Position numbers and translations under genes: made by a program. From contig NZ_KB900620.1 of assembly GCF_000379025.1 (NCBI RefSeq), positions 1 through 54,701 on the forward strand: a DNA stretch of 54,701 bases. Reading direction: 5' to 3'. The notes under the pieces were generated by a model that saw nothing but the letters and a program-made list of their open reading frames with translations, did not search any database and was not told the origin of the DNA. Shown here in pieces: positions 1 through 8,145 of this stretch (positions are counted from its first letter, which is position 1; the number at the start of each line of letters is the position of its first letter). This stretch comes from Orenia marismortui DSM 5156 (GTDB taxonomy: Bacteria > Bacillota > Halanaerobiia > Halobacteroidales > Halobacteroidaceae).

Positions 1-567
1 ACCCACTATAGTACTAGTGTTTAAACCACTCAAAATTAAGATATCATTAGTAATCAAATCTTAAACTTCAATAACCTAGATATCCTTCGCTATAATCAAC
101 TTTCGTTGATTTTTTTTCTCACTACTATGATATCTTCTGAACTCTAATATATCATCACTCTGGCTTTCCTGTTGGAGTTATACCATCACTTATCTCTATA
201 GATTTCTATAAAGAATTATATTAGAGATTCCCTCGGTCAATTACGTAAACCCTACAATCATTCCGACCCTAATCACACCTAGTTTTCTAACATGGGCACT
301 TCCAGTTACACGTATTTACCAGCGCTACCTGTCTCTCCTTTGTACAGAGCCCCAAGCTAACATTGGACTTCCCCGTTTTTATGGCGGGTCGCCAAAGCTA
401 AATGCCACCTCTGGTTCACATATTGTTCCGGACTGATTGCTCATCTCAAACTCTTCAGATTCTACCTCACGGTAGACACCCTGCTACTGTTGATTTCACA
501 CACCGTACTGGCGAAAACAGCATGGATAGGATTTTCACCTACTGTTTACTAAATCTACGAGGCACAC
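1..567 (-). mobile_element. Group II intron, 5' ribozyme part (runs off the left edge)
   Basis: On the minus strand the sequence starts GTGTGCC at 567 and continues with blocks typical of bacterial group II intron domain I, such as GGTGAAAATCC and GGGTGTCTACC followed by GTGAGGTAGAATCTGAAG. I recognise this pattern from group II introns of Clostridia. No maturase frame is evident here; in such introns it begins roughly 600 nt in, which would be at or beyond the edge. The 5' end lies two bases past the T-run of a rho-independent terminator. Insertion behind terminators is known for class C introns, but I cannot assign the class. The 3' end is not visible. Confidence 0.75.
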
Positions 568-568
568 A

Positions 569-603
569 TAAAAAAAAGGCTATAGCAGGTAGCTATAGCC
601 TTT
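569..603 (-). terminator. Terminator (expression platform) of the c-di-AMP riboswitch
   Basis: On the minus strand AAAGGCTATAGC and GCTATAGCCTTT form a 12-bp stem with a 5-nt loop, followed by TTTTTTT. It lies about 90 nt downstream of the riboswitch aptamer and is the natural off-switch platform. The group II intron begins immediately after it. Confidence 0.85.
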
Positions 604-689
604 AAAGTATCATAATAAAATATCTATTATCACCTTATTTATAAGATAATAATAAATACTAAATATAGTTCGAATACTATATTTAATAT

Positions 690-838
690 AATACCGCCTA
701 CCCCTTTTTGAACGCTGACGAGGTTAGCTGTCGGACTCAGGTTAAAGGTAACCTTAGTAAACTCACTACAAGTAAGTTTACATTCGCCCCAAAATAAAGT
801 GGGTCCCCCGCTTCTATATAATTAATAGAATTAAGCGA
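690..838 (-). promoter_or_regulatory. c-di-AMP riboswitch (ydaO/yuaA motif)
   Basis: The minus strand carries the conserved core of the ydaO aptamer in order: TCGCTTAATTC, GAAGCGGGGGACCCA, TTTGGGGCGAAT, and CCGACAGCTAACCTCGTCAGC. These match the known c-di-AMP riboswitch class, which is normally an off switch acting by transcription termination and usually controls cell-wall, potassium or osmolyte genes. Its own promoter lies upstream and a terminator downstream. The regulated gene is outside the window, beyond a group II intron. Confidence 0.93.
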
Positions 839-866
839 TTAAAGCAACTATTCAATTTACTTGTTA

Positions 867-895
867 TTATACCTATTAAGTCGGTGCTTTGTCAA
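867..895 (-). promoter_or_regulatory. Sigma-A promoter of the c-di-AMP riboswitch transcript
   Basis: Consensus TTGACA (890-895) and TATAAT (867-872) on the minus strand, separated by 17 nt. Transcription would start about 20 nt before the riboswitch aptamer. Confidence 0.9.
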
Positions 896-1059
896 GGAGA
901 TTTTAATGATAATAAGACTTGAAAACTGTGAATATATATCAATTAAAAATAATAGTCATAATATAACAACTTAATTATCTCCTCTTTAATTAGTACTAAC
1001 TTGTGACAAAAATTATTGAGTTCTATGTATTAGTTAATAATTTCTTATCAAAAAACTAA

Positions 1060-1088
1060 AAGACCTAAAGCATCAGCTCTAGGTCTAA
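1060..1088 (-). terminator. Terminator of the infC-rpmI-rplT operon
   Basis: Minus-strand hairpin AGACCTAGAGC / GCTTTAGGTCT followed by TTTTAGTTTTTT, just after the rplT stop codon. Confidence 0.85.
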
Positions 1089-1095
1089 GAAATAA

Positions 1096-1449
1096 TTATA
1101 GATTTTCTTTAGCTAAGTTAACTAACTCTTCAAAGCTTTCACTATCATTAACAGCTAGTTCAGCTAACATTTTTCTGTTAATATCAACATCAGCTTGCTT
1201 TAATCCATAAATGAATCTGCTGTAAGAAAGTCCATGTTGTCTTACACCAGCATTAATTCTTGTAATCCATAATTTTCTGAAGTTTCTTTTCTTTTGTTTT
1301 CTATCTCTATATGCATAAGCTAAAGATTTTAGTACTTGTTCTGTAGCTGGTCTATATAATTTACTTTTAGAACCGAAATAACCTTTAGCTAGCTTTAATA
1401 TCTTCTTTCTTCTTTTTCTTCTTCTATTTCCCCGTTTAACTCGTGGCAT
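1096..1449 (-). CDS. rplT: Ribosomal protein L20
   Basis: The 117-residue product matches bacterial L20 in length and sequence. It starts with the basic [11 protein letters not shown] segment, continues with [17 protein letters not shown], and has the [13 protein letters not shown] region typical of the family. L20 binds 23S rRNA early in 50S assembly. In many Firmicutes it also represses its own operon by binding the infC leader, and the leader seen at 2242-2395 fits that. It is the last gene of infC-rpmI-rplT, 27 bp after rpmI, with a good Shine-Dalgarno sequence before the ATG and a terminator after the stop. Confidence 0.98.
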   Translation of the reverse strand: MPRVKRGNRRRKRRKKILKLAKGYFGSKSKLYRPATEQVLKSLAYAYRDRKQKKRNFRKLWITRINAGVRQHGLSYSRFIYGLKQADVDINRKMLAELAVNDSESFEELVNLAKENL

Positions 1450-1476
1450 AATCTTTCCTCCTCAATAATCTTTCTA

Positions 1477-1677
1477 TTATTCGTATGGTAATGCTTCTGA
1501 AATCCTCTTAGAATCTGCTTTACTTGCCATTTCTCCGCCTCTTAATTTTCTCTTTCTATTTCCACTTTTATTAGTCATTAAATGACTAGCAAAAGCTTTA
1601 CCTTTTTTCTTAATTTTACCTTTAGCAGTCTTTTTGAATCTCTTCTTAGTTCCTTTATGTGTCTTCATTTTACCCAT
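1477..1677 (-). CDS. rpmI: Ribosomal protein L35
   Basis: The 66-residue, very basic product begins MGKMKTHKGTKKRFKKTAKG and contains HLMTNKSGNRKRKLR, both typical of bacterial L35, a component of the 50S subunit. Length is normal. It sits between infC (20 bp away) and rplT (27 bp away) in the order conserved across bacteria, so it is cotranscribed from the infC promoter and shares the L20-type leader control. A strong AGGAGG-type ribosome binding site precedes the ATG. Confidence 0.98.
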   Translation of the reverse strand: MGKMKTHKGTKKRFKKTAKGKIKKKGKAFASHLMTNKSGNRKRKLRGGEMASKADSKRISEALPYE

Positions 1678-1697
1678 AATTATTTCCTCCTCCTAAC

Positions 1698-2213
1698 TTA
1701 CTTGTCACTTGTTGGAGTGATAAACATTAGCATATGTCTACCTTCCATACTTGCTTTACTAGATACTCTACCTAAATCTTTAACTTCTTCTGCGAACCTA
1801 TCCATTAATTCATATCCAAGATCTTTGTGTGCGATCTCTCTTCCGCGGAAGCGAATTCTTACTTTTACTTTATCTTTATTGTTTAAGAACCTTTTAGCCA
1901 TGTTCACCTTTACATTGAAATCATGGTCTTCAATTTTAACACTCATTTGAACTTCTTTAACCTTCATAACATTTTGATTCTTTTTAGCCTCTTTAGCTTT
2001 TTTGGCCTGTTCATATTTATATTTACCATAATCCATTATCTTACAAACAGGTGGTTTAGCTTGAGGAGCAACCTCTACTAAATCAAAACCTCTTTCTTCA
2101 GCAATACTTAAAGCTTTTTTTAGTGGCATAACACCAACTTGTTCACCTTCATTATCAACAACTCTAACCTGACGAGCACGAATTCGCTCATTAACTCTTA
2201 AATCCGTACTAAT
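1698..2213 (-). CDS. infC: Translation initiation factor IF-3, with an AUU start codon
   Basis: IF-3 binds the 30S subunit, prevents premature joining with 50S and proofreads the start codon. The frame contains the family hallmarks RVNERIRARQVRV at the N-terminus, KPPVCKIMDYGKYKYEQ, and the C-terminal domain ending MEGRHMLMFITP. I place the start at the ATT codon at 2211-2213, giving 171 residues. It lies 10 nt after AGGAGG and begins at the usual first residues (ISTDLRVNE). The frame continues upstream to an ATG at 2258, but that stretch runs through the leader terminator and is not family-like. An AUU start is the known autoregulated start of infC in other bacteria. First gene of infC-rpmI-rplT. 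Confidence 0.95.
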   Translation of the reverse strand: MSTDLRVNERIRARQVRVVDNEGEQVGVMPLKKALSIAEERGFDLVEVAPQAKPPVCKIMDYGKYKYEQAKKAKEAKKNQNVMKVKEVQMSVKIEDHDFNVKVNMAKRFLNNKDKVKVRIRFRGREIAHKDLGYELMDRFAEEVKDLGRVSSKASMEGRHMLMFITPTSDK

Positions 2214-2241
2214 TTTATATGCACCTCCTAAGTTTTTAACA

Positions 2242-2395
2242 AGAAAAAAGATGACCATAGATATAGGTCATCCCGCTTGAAGATTTAAACATAGAAATAC
2301 CTTAATATATTTATAAGGAAATTATGTTCAACTCTATTAACCCAAAGTTACTTGCTCTAGGTGAGAAGCGGATGACTTCTTCTTTATTGTTCTAT
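2242..2395 (-). promoter_or_regulatory. L20-type leader of the infC operon with terminator and antiterminator
   Basis: The roughly 180-nt untranslated leader ends in a rho-independent terminator (2242-2272): GATGACC / GGTCATC followed by TTTTTTC, directly before the infC Shine-Dalgarno. An upstream segment (minus-strand GTCATCCGCTT, 2366-2376) is complementary, with one bulge, to AAGCGGGATGAC (2267-2278), which includes the terminator's 5' arm. The two folds exclude each other. This is the layout of the Firmicute infC leader, where L20 binding favours termination. The two pairings are read from sequence; L20 control is inferred from the family. Confidence 0.8.
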
Positions 2396-2398
2396 AAC

Positions 2399-2427
2399 AG
2401 TATACTATAGATTAAATATTGTGTCAA
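2399..2427 (-). promoter_or_regulatory. Promoter of infC-rpmI-rplT
   Basis: TTGACA (2422-2427) and TATACT (2399-2404) on the minus strand with a 17-nt spacer, about 185 nt before the infC start. Confidence 0.88.
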
Positions 2428-2438
2428 GAAAAAAATCA

Positions 2439-2512
2439 GCCTTTAGCTATTAGCTCCTAACTGTTAGCTATAGATTAATCAGCTAGAAGCCAGGAGCTGA
2501 TAACTAGCAACC
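2439..2512. repeat. Intergenic GCTA-type imperfect palindromic repeat
   Basis: A degenerate palindromic stretch built of TTAGCTATTAGCTCC- and CAGCTAGAAGCC-like words lies between the thrS stop and the infC promoter. Similar stretches occur at 16744-16826, 49165-49258 and 50165-50212, always between genes. No open frame is present. It may be a small mobile or structural repeat of this genome. Confidence 0.5.
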
Positions 2513-2513
2513 C

Positions 2514-4427
2514 TTATTTTTTATTCTCAACTTCCTCTAAAACATCTTCTTTAAACTCATCAACTTTAACAGCACCTAAATCACCTTCACGACGATCTCG
2601 TACAGATACTGTTTCACTTTCTACTTCATCATCACCTATAATCAACATATAAGGGATTTGTTGAACTTGAGCTTCTCTAATCTTATACCCAACCTTCTCT
2701 TGTCTAATGTCCACATCTACTCTTATTCCTGCACTTTCTAATTCTTCTTTTACCTTATAAGAATAGTCGATATGATTATCAGTAATCGGAATAATTTGAG
2801 CTTGTACTGGAGCTAACCAAGTTGGGAAAGCACCTGCATAATGTTCAATTAAGATTCCCATAAATCTTTCTAAACTTCCATAAATAGCACGGTGAATCAT
2901 AACTGGTCTGTGTTCTTCACCATCACTACCGACATAAGTTAAATCAAAACGTTCTGGCATTTGGAAATCTAATTGTATAGTTCCACATTGCCATGTGCGT
3001 CCTAAACAGTCTTCTAAATGAAAATCTATCTTAGGACCATAAAAGGCTCCATCTCCTTCATTGATTTCATAATCTAAATCATTAGCTTTAATTGCTTCTT
3101 CCAAAGCAGATGTTGCTTGATCCCATAACTCATCAGACCCCATGGCTTTATCAGGCTTAGTACTTAATTCTACATTATATTTAAAGCCAAAAGCATTATA
3201 AATAGTATCCACTAGTTTGATAACTCCTGTTAACTCTTCCTCAATCTGTGATGGTAAGCAGAAGATATGAGCATCATCCTGAGTGAAGTTTCTAACTCTC
3301 ATTAAACCATGTAATGTACCAGATAATTCATGGCGGTGTACTAAACCTAGCTCACCCATTCTAATTGGTAAATCTCTATAACTATGTTTTTTATCTTTAT
3401 AAACTAAAATACCACCTGGACAGTTCATAGGCTTAACTGCAAAATCTTGCTCATCAATTTGAGTAAAGTACATATCATCACGATAATGGTCCCAGTGTCC
3501 AGACTGCTTCCAAAGACTTTGGTTTAGGATAATAGGAGTCTTAATTTCTTGGTATCCAGCCTTTCTATGCTCTTCTTTCCAAAAATCTACTAATTGATTT
3601 CTTAAAACCATTCCTTTAGGATGGAAAAATGGAAATCCTGGACCCTCTTCTTGTAAACTAAATAAATCTAATTGCTTGCCTAATTTACGATGATCTCGCT
3701 TTTTAGCTTCTTCTAATCTTTCAAGATGCTCATCTAACTGAGCTTTTTTGTAAAAAGCAGTAGCATATACTCTTTGTAACATCTTATTATTTTCATCACC
3801 ACGCCAATAAGCCCCTGCTACACTTAATAATTTAAAAGCATTATTCTTTAATTTGCCTGTTGATGGTAAGTGCGGCCCACGACATAAATCTCTAAATTCA
3901 CCTTGAGTATAAATACTTACAGTATCATCTTCTAATTCTTCAATTAATTCTACTTTATAATCTTCACCTAACTCTTTCATTAATTCAATCGCTTCTTCTT
4001 TAGATAATACTTCTCGTTTAATTGCATATTTTTCATTGATAATCTTCTTCATTTCTTTTTCAATCTTTTCAAAATCTTCTTCAGAGATTCTATGTTCCAT
4101 ATCAAAATCATAATAGAAACCATCATCAATTGTAGGTCCTATAGCTAATTTAACATCATCATATAATCTTTTTACTGCTTGAGCCAAAACATGAGCTGCA
4201 GTATGGCGATAAACCTCTAAACCTTCATCAGAACCTAAAGTAATTAATTCCAACTTAATATCATCCTCTATTTTATAATAAACATCTACAGTCTCTCCAT
4301 TAACCTTTCCTGCAATTGAAGCTCTTCCTAATCTAGATCCAATATCAAAAGCAACATCCTTAACTGTTGTTCCTCGATCATACCCCCGACTTGATCCATC
4401 TGGTAAAGTAACTTTTACTTGACTCAT
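2514..4427 (-). CDS. thrS: Threonyl-tRNA synthetase
   Basis: This 637-residue enzyme charges tRNA-Thr, and its length is standard. In order it has an N-terminal TGS domain (about 1-60), an editing domain with HTAAHVLAQAV and FRDLCRGPHLPSTG, a class II catalytic core with the zinc-binding MNCPGG cysteine and the HRHELSGTLHGLMRVR motif 2, and a C-terminal anticodon-binding domain starting near PVQAQIIPITD. The start is the ATG preceded by AAGGAGG. Expression should respond to uncharged tRNA-Thr through the T-box leader upstream at 4855-5125. The 427-nt stretch between T-box terminator and start codon is unusually long. Confidence 0.98.
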   Translation of the reverse strand: MSQVKVTLPDGSSRGYDRGTTVKDVAFDIGSRLGRASIAGKVNGETVDVYYKIEDDIKLELITLGSDEGLEVYRHTAAHVLAQAVKRLYDDVKLAIGPTIDDGFYYDFDMEHRISEEDFEKIEKEMKKIINEKYAIKREVLSKEEAIELMKELGEDYKVELIEELEDDTVSIYTQGEFRDLCRGPHLPSTGKLKNNAFKLLSVAGAYWRGDENNKMLQRVYATAFYKKAQLDEHLERLEEAKKRDHRKLGKQLDLFSLQEEGPGFPFFHPKGMVLRNQLVDFWKEEHRKAGYQEIKTPIILNQSLWKQSGHWDHYRDDMYFTQIDEQDFAVKPMNCPGGILVYKDKKHSYRDLPIRMGELGLVHRHELSGTLHGLMRVRNFTQDDAHIFCLPSQIEEELTGVIKLVDTIYNAFGFKYNVELSTKPDKAMGSDELWDQATSALEEAIKANDLDYEINEGDGAFYGPKIDFHLEDCLGRTWQCGTIQLDFQMPERFDLTYVGSDGEEHRPVMIHRAIYGSLERFMGILIEHYAGAFPTWLAPVQAQIIPITDNHIDYSYKVKEELESAGIRVDVDIRQEKVGYKIREAQVQQIPYMLIIGDDEVESETVSVRDRREGDLGAVKVDEFKEDVLEEVENKK

Positions 4428-4854
4428 TTTTAATTCCTCCTTATATATAATTTATAATTGTAGATAACAAAGCTTTAAAATAATTATGTGAAATTTCTTT
4501 AGTTAAAAGTTAAGAATTCAAAGAAACGTAAGCGATGTCTGAGTTATATTTTAAGCTTCGTTTATGTCCCAAATTTATGGTTTAAACAAATATTAATTAA
4601 TATAATCAAGCCTGTTTCCTTGGGAAAGCAAGCGAAATCTGATTAAATCAAAAATTAGTTATTAATGCACCAAATTTACTTAATAACTCTGATAACATTA
4701 ATAAAGTATAAGCGTTTTCCCTATCTTTTAAATGATTGGACTGGGTTTGCCACGAAGAGTTTTTTATTTTAAAAACTCATAGGTTTGGTTACTTTTTTAT
4801 CTAAGGAAAAAGGCAACTCGCCGTTAGGCGAAACCTAAGCATAGCTACAAAAAA
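4428..4854. other. Gene-free spacer between the T-box and thrS, with inverted repeats
   Basis: I see no gene here. The stretch contains short palindromes, for example TTTCC-CAA-GGAAA around 4612-4626, and a segment reading (minus) GGCGAGTTGCC then AAAAAAGTAACCAAA near 4780-4830. That segment resembles the GTAACCAAA-type intergenic repeats found in other bacteria. It separates the T-box terminator from the thrS ribosome binding site and may be an inserted miniature element. The resemblance is from memory and unverified. Confidence 0.4.
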
Positions 4855-5125
4855 TAAAAAATCCCCCATCTCTAATTTAGAGACGAAAGATTCGTGGTTC
4901 CACTCTAATTAAACCCATAAATTTTAGAATATAATATATAAATATGGATTTATCTCAATTTAAATAACGGCTTTTTACCGGAGCACCCTACTATCATTAA
5001 GTTCAGGCGTCAACTCAGAGGTGGTTTTCAGTTAACAATTCTTAGGAGACTTCCAGCTTATAATCTCCATTCTCTGCTAAGAATCAAATTAACTTACTCG
5101 TCCTCTTCATAGTTTTTAAGCTTAT
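4855..5125 (-). promoter_or_regulatory. T-box leader of thrS
   Basis: The T-box sequence TGGAACCACGAA is at 4891-4902 (minus). It is followed by a 15-bp terminator stem between ATCTTTCGTCTCTAA and TTAGAGATGGGGGAT and then TTTTTT (terminator about 4855-4890). Upstream is a stem I region (about 4970-5110) with AGAGAATGGAG and GAAAACCACCTCTGAG. The latter offers ACC as threonine specifier, agreeing with thrS. T-boxes read through when the cognate tRNA is uncharged. The T-box and terminator are clear; the exact specifier position is inferred. Confidence 0.88.
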
Positions 5126-5137
5126 TAACTTACTAAA

Positions 5138-5166
5138 ATTATAAATCCTATTAAATCTACTGTCAA
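5138..5166 (-). promoter_or_regulatory. Promoter of the thrS T-box transcript
   Basis: TTGACA (5161-5166) and TATAAT (5138-5143) on the minus strand with a 17-nt spacer, starting transcription just upstream of the T-box stem I. Confidence 0.88.
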
Positions 5167-5173
5167 GTTAAAT

Positions 5174-5773
5174 TTAGAAATTCATAACAATTACAGTTTG
5201 TCCTATTCCAACAAGAAAACCAAGAATAGCCCCTAGAACCTCTATATGTTTTAATTCTTTAGCTGCAATTTGTAATACTAATTCTTCTAATTCCCTCATT
5301 TCAAAGGTACTTACCCTTGTTTCTACTAAACGAGCTAAATCTGTCTCATTTAAAATTTTGTCTTTAGCCCTATCCATTAGCTGATCAAGATATGGATCTA
5401 AATCTTTATTTACCATCTCTTTTAAGAAGTTAATAATCATAACTTTAAAATTATCAGGTATAAATGGTGGTATTTTTTCTTCAGCCTTCTGGTCTATAAT
5501 ACTTAAAATAGCCACCTTAATGTCATCTTTAACTTCCAGTCCTGATAACTCTCTTTCTAACTCCTCCTTAGGCAATAAATCTCTTTCTACAACCTCTCCA
5601 ATCTTTTTAGCTAACTCTTTACTTCGCTTTGGTAATAACCCTTGAATTTCAAAGTTTAATAAAGGAATTTTAATTGGTTCATAAGGCCTAAAAATTAATT
5701 TAATTGCTAGTAAGTTAGTTATCCAACCAATTATTGCTCCAACTATCGGTAAAAATAAAAACTTAAAAATCAT
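5174..5773 (-). CDS. DUF445 family membrane protein
   Basis: The 199-residue product (start chosen at 5773, where GAGGG precedes the ATG) begins with a hydrophobic segment containing IVGAIIGWITNLLAIKLIFRPYEP, the signature of the DUF445/YheB family. GLLPKRSKELAKKIGEVVERDLL follows, and a second hydrophobic segment closes the C-terminus (LGAILGFLVGIGQTVIVM). The middle is helical and charged. Function is not established for this family; some members have roles in the cell envelope or spores. It lies 68 bp after ytxC and is probably cotranscribed with it. An open extension upstream to 5836 lacks a ribosome binding site. Confidence 0.85.
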   Translation of the reverse strand: MIFKFLFLPIVGAIIGWITNLLAIKLIFRPYEPIKIPLLNFEIQGLLPKRSKELAKKIGEVVERDLLPKEELERELSGLEVKDDIKVAILSIIDQKAEEKIPPFIPDNFKVMIINFLKEMVNKDLDPYLDQLMDRAKDKILNETDLARLVETRVSTFEMRELEELVLQIAAKELKHIEVLGAILGFLVGIGQTVIVMNF

Positions 5774-5841
5774 TAAAATCCCTCGCCTTCTTTTAAAACT
5801 AATTACTATTATATAATTTGAGTTTTTATTTGACAAGGTAA

Positions 5842-6735
5842 TTAGTCTAATTCATTTAAATTATTCAAATTACAATACTCACAACCTAGACAGATGGAGA
5901 TCTTATCAGCAAATATGTTCTTTAATGGCTTAATTATAGAAACTGGTTCTTTAAAGTGTAAGATTATTAATTCAGGTGCTGCAGTTATCAAAGCACTGAT
6001 TAATAAATCATCATAATCTAAATCACAATCTACCATACTTAAAAGATTTTCATCTAAGTAGGTATTTTCTATTACCATACCATCTTCATTTAATAATTTA
6101 AAATGATTATTTTTAAATTTAACCACATGAATCAACTCGTTTTTAGTTTCCTGGGTATCAATAAAATATTTCAATAAATGAATAAATTCTTCATATTCTT
6201 TTTCTACAATAAAATCATCCACTGCTCTATCAATAGCTACCTCTAATTCTGACAAATAATCCTTTAATCTAAATTGAACAAAGCCTTCCAAACTCATTTC
6301 ATTTCTTACTTCTAAGTAATCAAGAATTTCTAATAATATTCTATTCTTCCGTTGAATTTTAGAAATAATACTTTGATCTTCTTGACTTATTAAGAAGTTT
6401 AATCTATCTGTTGCCATCTCTATAATTTCTCGATTTTCAAGATTAGAGAATTGTTTATACTTACTTTTCAATATCTTCTCTAACAATTCTCCCTCTATAT
6501 TATTAATAATTACATCAGATAAAGCATTAGCAATATATTCATTAAAGATAAAATCCAAATTATCTAATCCATCTTTATCAAGTTTTAATTGGCAATCAAA
6601 AACAGTTAAATCTCCCTTTTGAAATTCATCTATCTCTATAATTATCCCATCCTGTTTTAAAAATGCTAGCTCAAAAAATAACCTGTCTCGAAGGTATTCT
6701 TCATAATGATTAGTACCTATTTGAATGATAGGCAT
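5842..6735 (-). CDS. ytxC: YtxC-like sporulation protein
   Basis: The 297-residue soluble, acidic protein resembles the putative sporulation family YtxC: a helical N-terminal half, a central FVQFRLKDYLSELEVAIDRAVDDF region, and a cysteine-containing end (ISICLGCEYC). In Bacillus and clostridia ytxC is a neighbour of thrS, as here, which strengthens the call. The molecular role is unknown. It is followed 68 bp later by the DUF445 gene. The ATG is preceded by a GGGAG ribosome binding site. I am fairly sure of the family and unsure of function. Confidence 0.75.
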   Translation of the reverse strand: MPIIQIGTNHYEEYLRDRLFFELAFLKQDGIIIEIDEFQKGDLTVFDCQLKLDKDGLDNLDFIFNEYIANALSDVIINNIEGELLEKILKSKYKQFSNLENREIIEMATDRLNFLISQEDQSIISKIQRKNRILLEILDYLEVRNEMSLEGFVQFRLKDYLSELEVAIDRAVDDFIVEKEYEEFIHLLKYFIDTQETKNELIHVVKFKNNHFKLLNEDGMVIENTYLDENLLSMVDCDLDYDDLLISALITAAPELIILHFKEPVSIIKPLKNIFADKISICLGCEYCNLNNLNELD

Positions 6736-6811
6736 TTTACCACTCCCTTAAAAATCAAATCTATACTATTATATGTAGTTTATATCGCTTATATACTGTT
6801 AAAGGAAATGG

Positions 6812-6845
6812 CCAAAAAATAAAAAACACTCTTCTTTTGAGTGTT
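6812..6845 (-). terminator. Terminator displaced from the tRNA operon
   Basis: Minus-strand hairpin AACACTC / GAGTGTT followed by TTTTTATTTTTTGG, immediately downstream of the tRNA-Val 3' fragment at the island's left end. Before island integration it would have terminated the tRNA operon ending in tRNA-Val(GAC). Confidence 0.8.
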
Positions 6846-6851
6846 ATAATT

Positions 6852-6893
6852 AATGGTGGGGATAAGCGGTCTCGAACCACTGACCTCTACGAT
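6852..6893 (-). repeat. attL: 42-bp copy of the tRNA-Val(GAC) 3' end
   Basis: Forty-two bases are identical to 15930-15971, covering the 3' half of tRNA-Val(GAC) from the anticodon loop through CCA plus two flanking bases. The rest of the tRNA is absent here. This is the expected scar where a tyrosine-recombinase element integrated into the tRNA gene. Confidence 0.93.
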
Positions 6894-7140
6894 TGTAGTG
6901 TTCTAATTTCATCAATATCATCTAGTTCATCTCCAATCTCTTCTATCCTATTTAAGAATTCTTGGTTACTATCTAATTGATATAAATTAGAATACTGTTT
7001 CTGGTAATAATCTTTATTAAAGAAATCACATGCCTGCTGAAAAGTTAATAAGAATAGTCCCTTACTTCCTAACTCTTTAAGTAGATAACCATCCTCTATT
7101 AGAATAATCTGCTCTTCCTCAATTAGCTCCTCCAATTCGG
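6887..7140 (-). pseudogene. C-terminal remnant of an unrecognised acidic protein
   Basis: About 84 residues are open, reading TELEELIEEEQIILIEDG and later FFNKDYYQKQYSNLYQ, and ending with a stop inside the attL tRNA fragment. There is no ATG: only a TTG at 7135 without clear ribosome binding site. The frame breaks where the IS4-type transposase remnant begins at about 7141. It is therefore most likely the surviving tail of a larger island gene cut by an insertion. It is very acidic, with no recognisable domain. Confidence 0.5.
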
Positions 7141-7543
7141 TATATCCAAATTTATTGTAATTTTAACTTGGCCTGAAAATGCTTTTAAAGATCCTAAGGC
7201 TTTGAAAGCATTTATTTATACAGATGTTTCATTAGATACAGTAACTATCTTAAAATATTATTGTAAGCGTTGGCCTATTGAAATATTTTTTAGACAAGAA
7301 AAATCATTATTAGGTCTTGATAACTATCAAATCCGTTCAATTAAAGGCATAGAAAGAATTTGGATTTTACAAGCATTAGTTCATTTATTTTGTACTATTG
7401 GTTTAGATCAACCTATGAAATTTGGTAAAGGCATTTTAAAAGTTAGAAAACAAAGTAAAAAAGATTATATTAAATGGATTTATAATTGTGCTAAAGGCAA
7501 TATACCATTAAATAATGTTTTTCAGTTTTTAAAAATAACCTAG
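7141..7543 (+). pseudogene. IS4-family transposase, C-terminal fragment
   Basis: The open plus-strand stretch reads GISKFIVILTWPENAF, then YYCKRWPIEIFFRQEKSLLG. The latter is a perfect Y(2)R(3)E(6)K signature of IS4-group transposases and holds the last catalytic Glu of the DDE triad. The first two acidic residues and the N-terminal two thirds are missing, and no terminal inverted repeat is evident. It is a dead remnant whose left boundary coincides with the truncation of the preceding gene. Confidence 0.85.
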
Positions 7544-7555
7544 GGATTGGTCTAA

Positions 7556-7927
7556 TCACTTGATTCCAAAAAATGTAATGAGTTTTGCTCGTTTATAGTT
7601 ATTATCTGATTTACGTCTTGCTTTAGCTCCTATATCACTTCTTACTTTTGTAAGAATCCACTCTGAATCTATATTCTCCTCAATATCAATAAGTTCATAT
7701 ATATCAGTATAAGATGGTTGATTCTTTTTGAGTTTCTCATATTCTTCTTCATCTCCAAATCCAAATATATAAGGTTCTTCCCAATTAAAATCTTCAATAC
7801 CAGTTACCTCACAAGGAAGCTTTAAATTTTCTTTTAAATATTGAAAATAGGTATTAAGTTCTTTCTGAAAAGAATAGTCCCTATCACCAAGAATTATATT
7901 TATTCTCCATTGTCTAGCTCTCTCATC
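7556..7927 (-). pseudogene. Degraded gene of a CcbP-like (calcium-binding family) protein
   Basis: One hundred twenty-three codons are open with no start codon: a TAA lies immediately upstream and there is no ATG, GTG or TTG near the beginning. The sequence has RQWRINIILGDRDYSF, LPCEVTGIEDFNWEEPY, then IFGFGDEEEYEKLKK and AKARRKSDNN. I recall a similar pattern (LPFxVTGxEDFxWEE, VRRKSD) in a small plasmid and island protein family annotated as calcium-binding. The C-terminus looks frayed after RRKSD. Probably inactive; family call tentative. Confidence 0.45.
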
Positions 7928-8145
7928 TTAAACTCTATCTTTCAACTCTTAATTTCTAATTATCAACTTTGCTAACATAGCATCTCTAAGTTTATATTCA
8001 AATACTAAAAGTATTCCTGCCTAAAAATTAAAAGTATATTTTATTTCAAAGTATAGAAGTATAGCTTTACAATGTCATATCTCAATCCTAAAATAATAAT
8101 CACACCTATTCTAATCAGCCATTTTAACCTTATATTCTATAGATT

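Noticed and set aside
402-605. Plus-strand open frame of 67 codons
   Set aside because: It lies antisense to the group II intron core and runs into the riboswitch terminator. No ribosome binding site; it is a by-product of conserved RNA.
1582-1950. Plus-strand frame of 122 codons
   Set aside because: Antisense shadow of rpmI and infC, whose family membership is certain.
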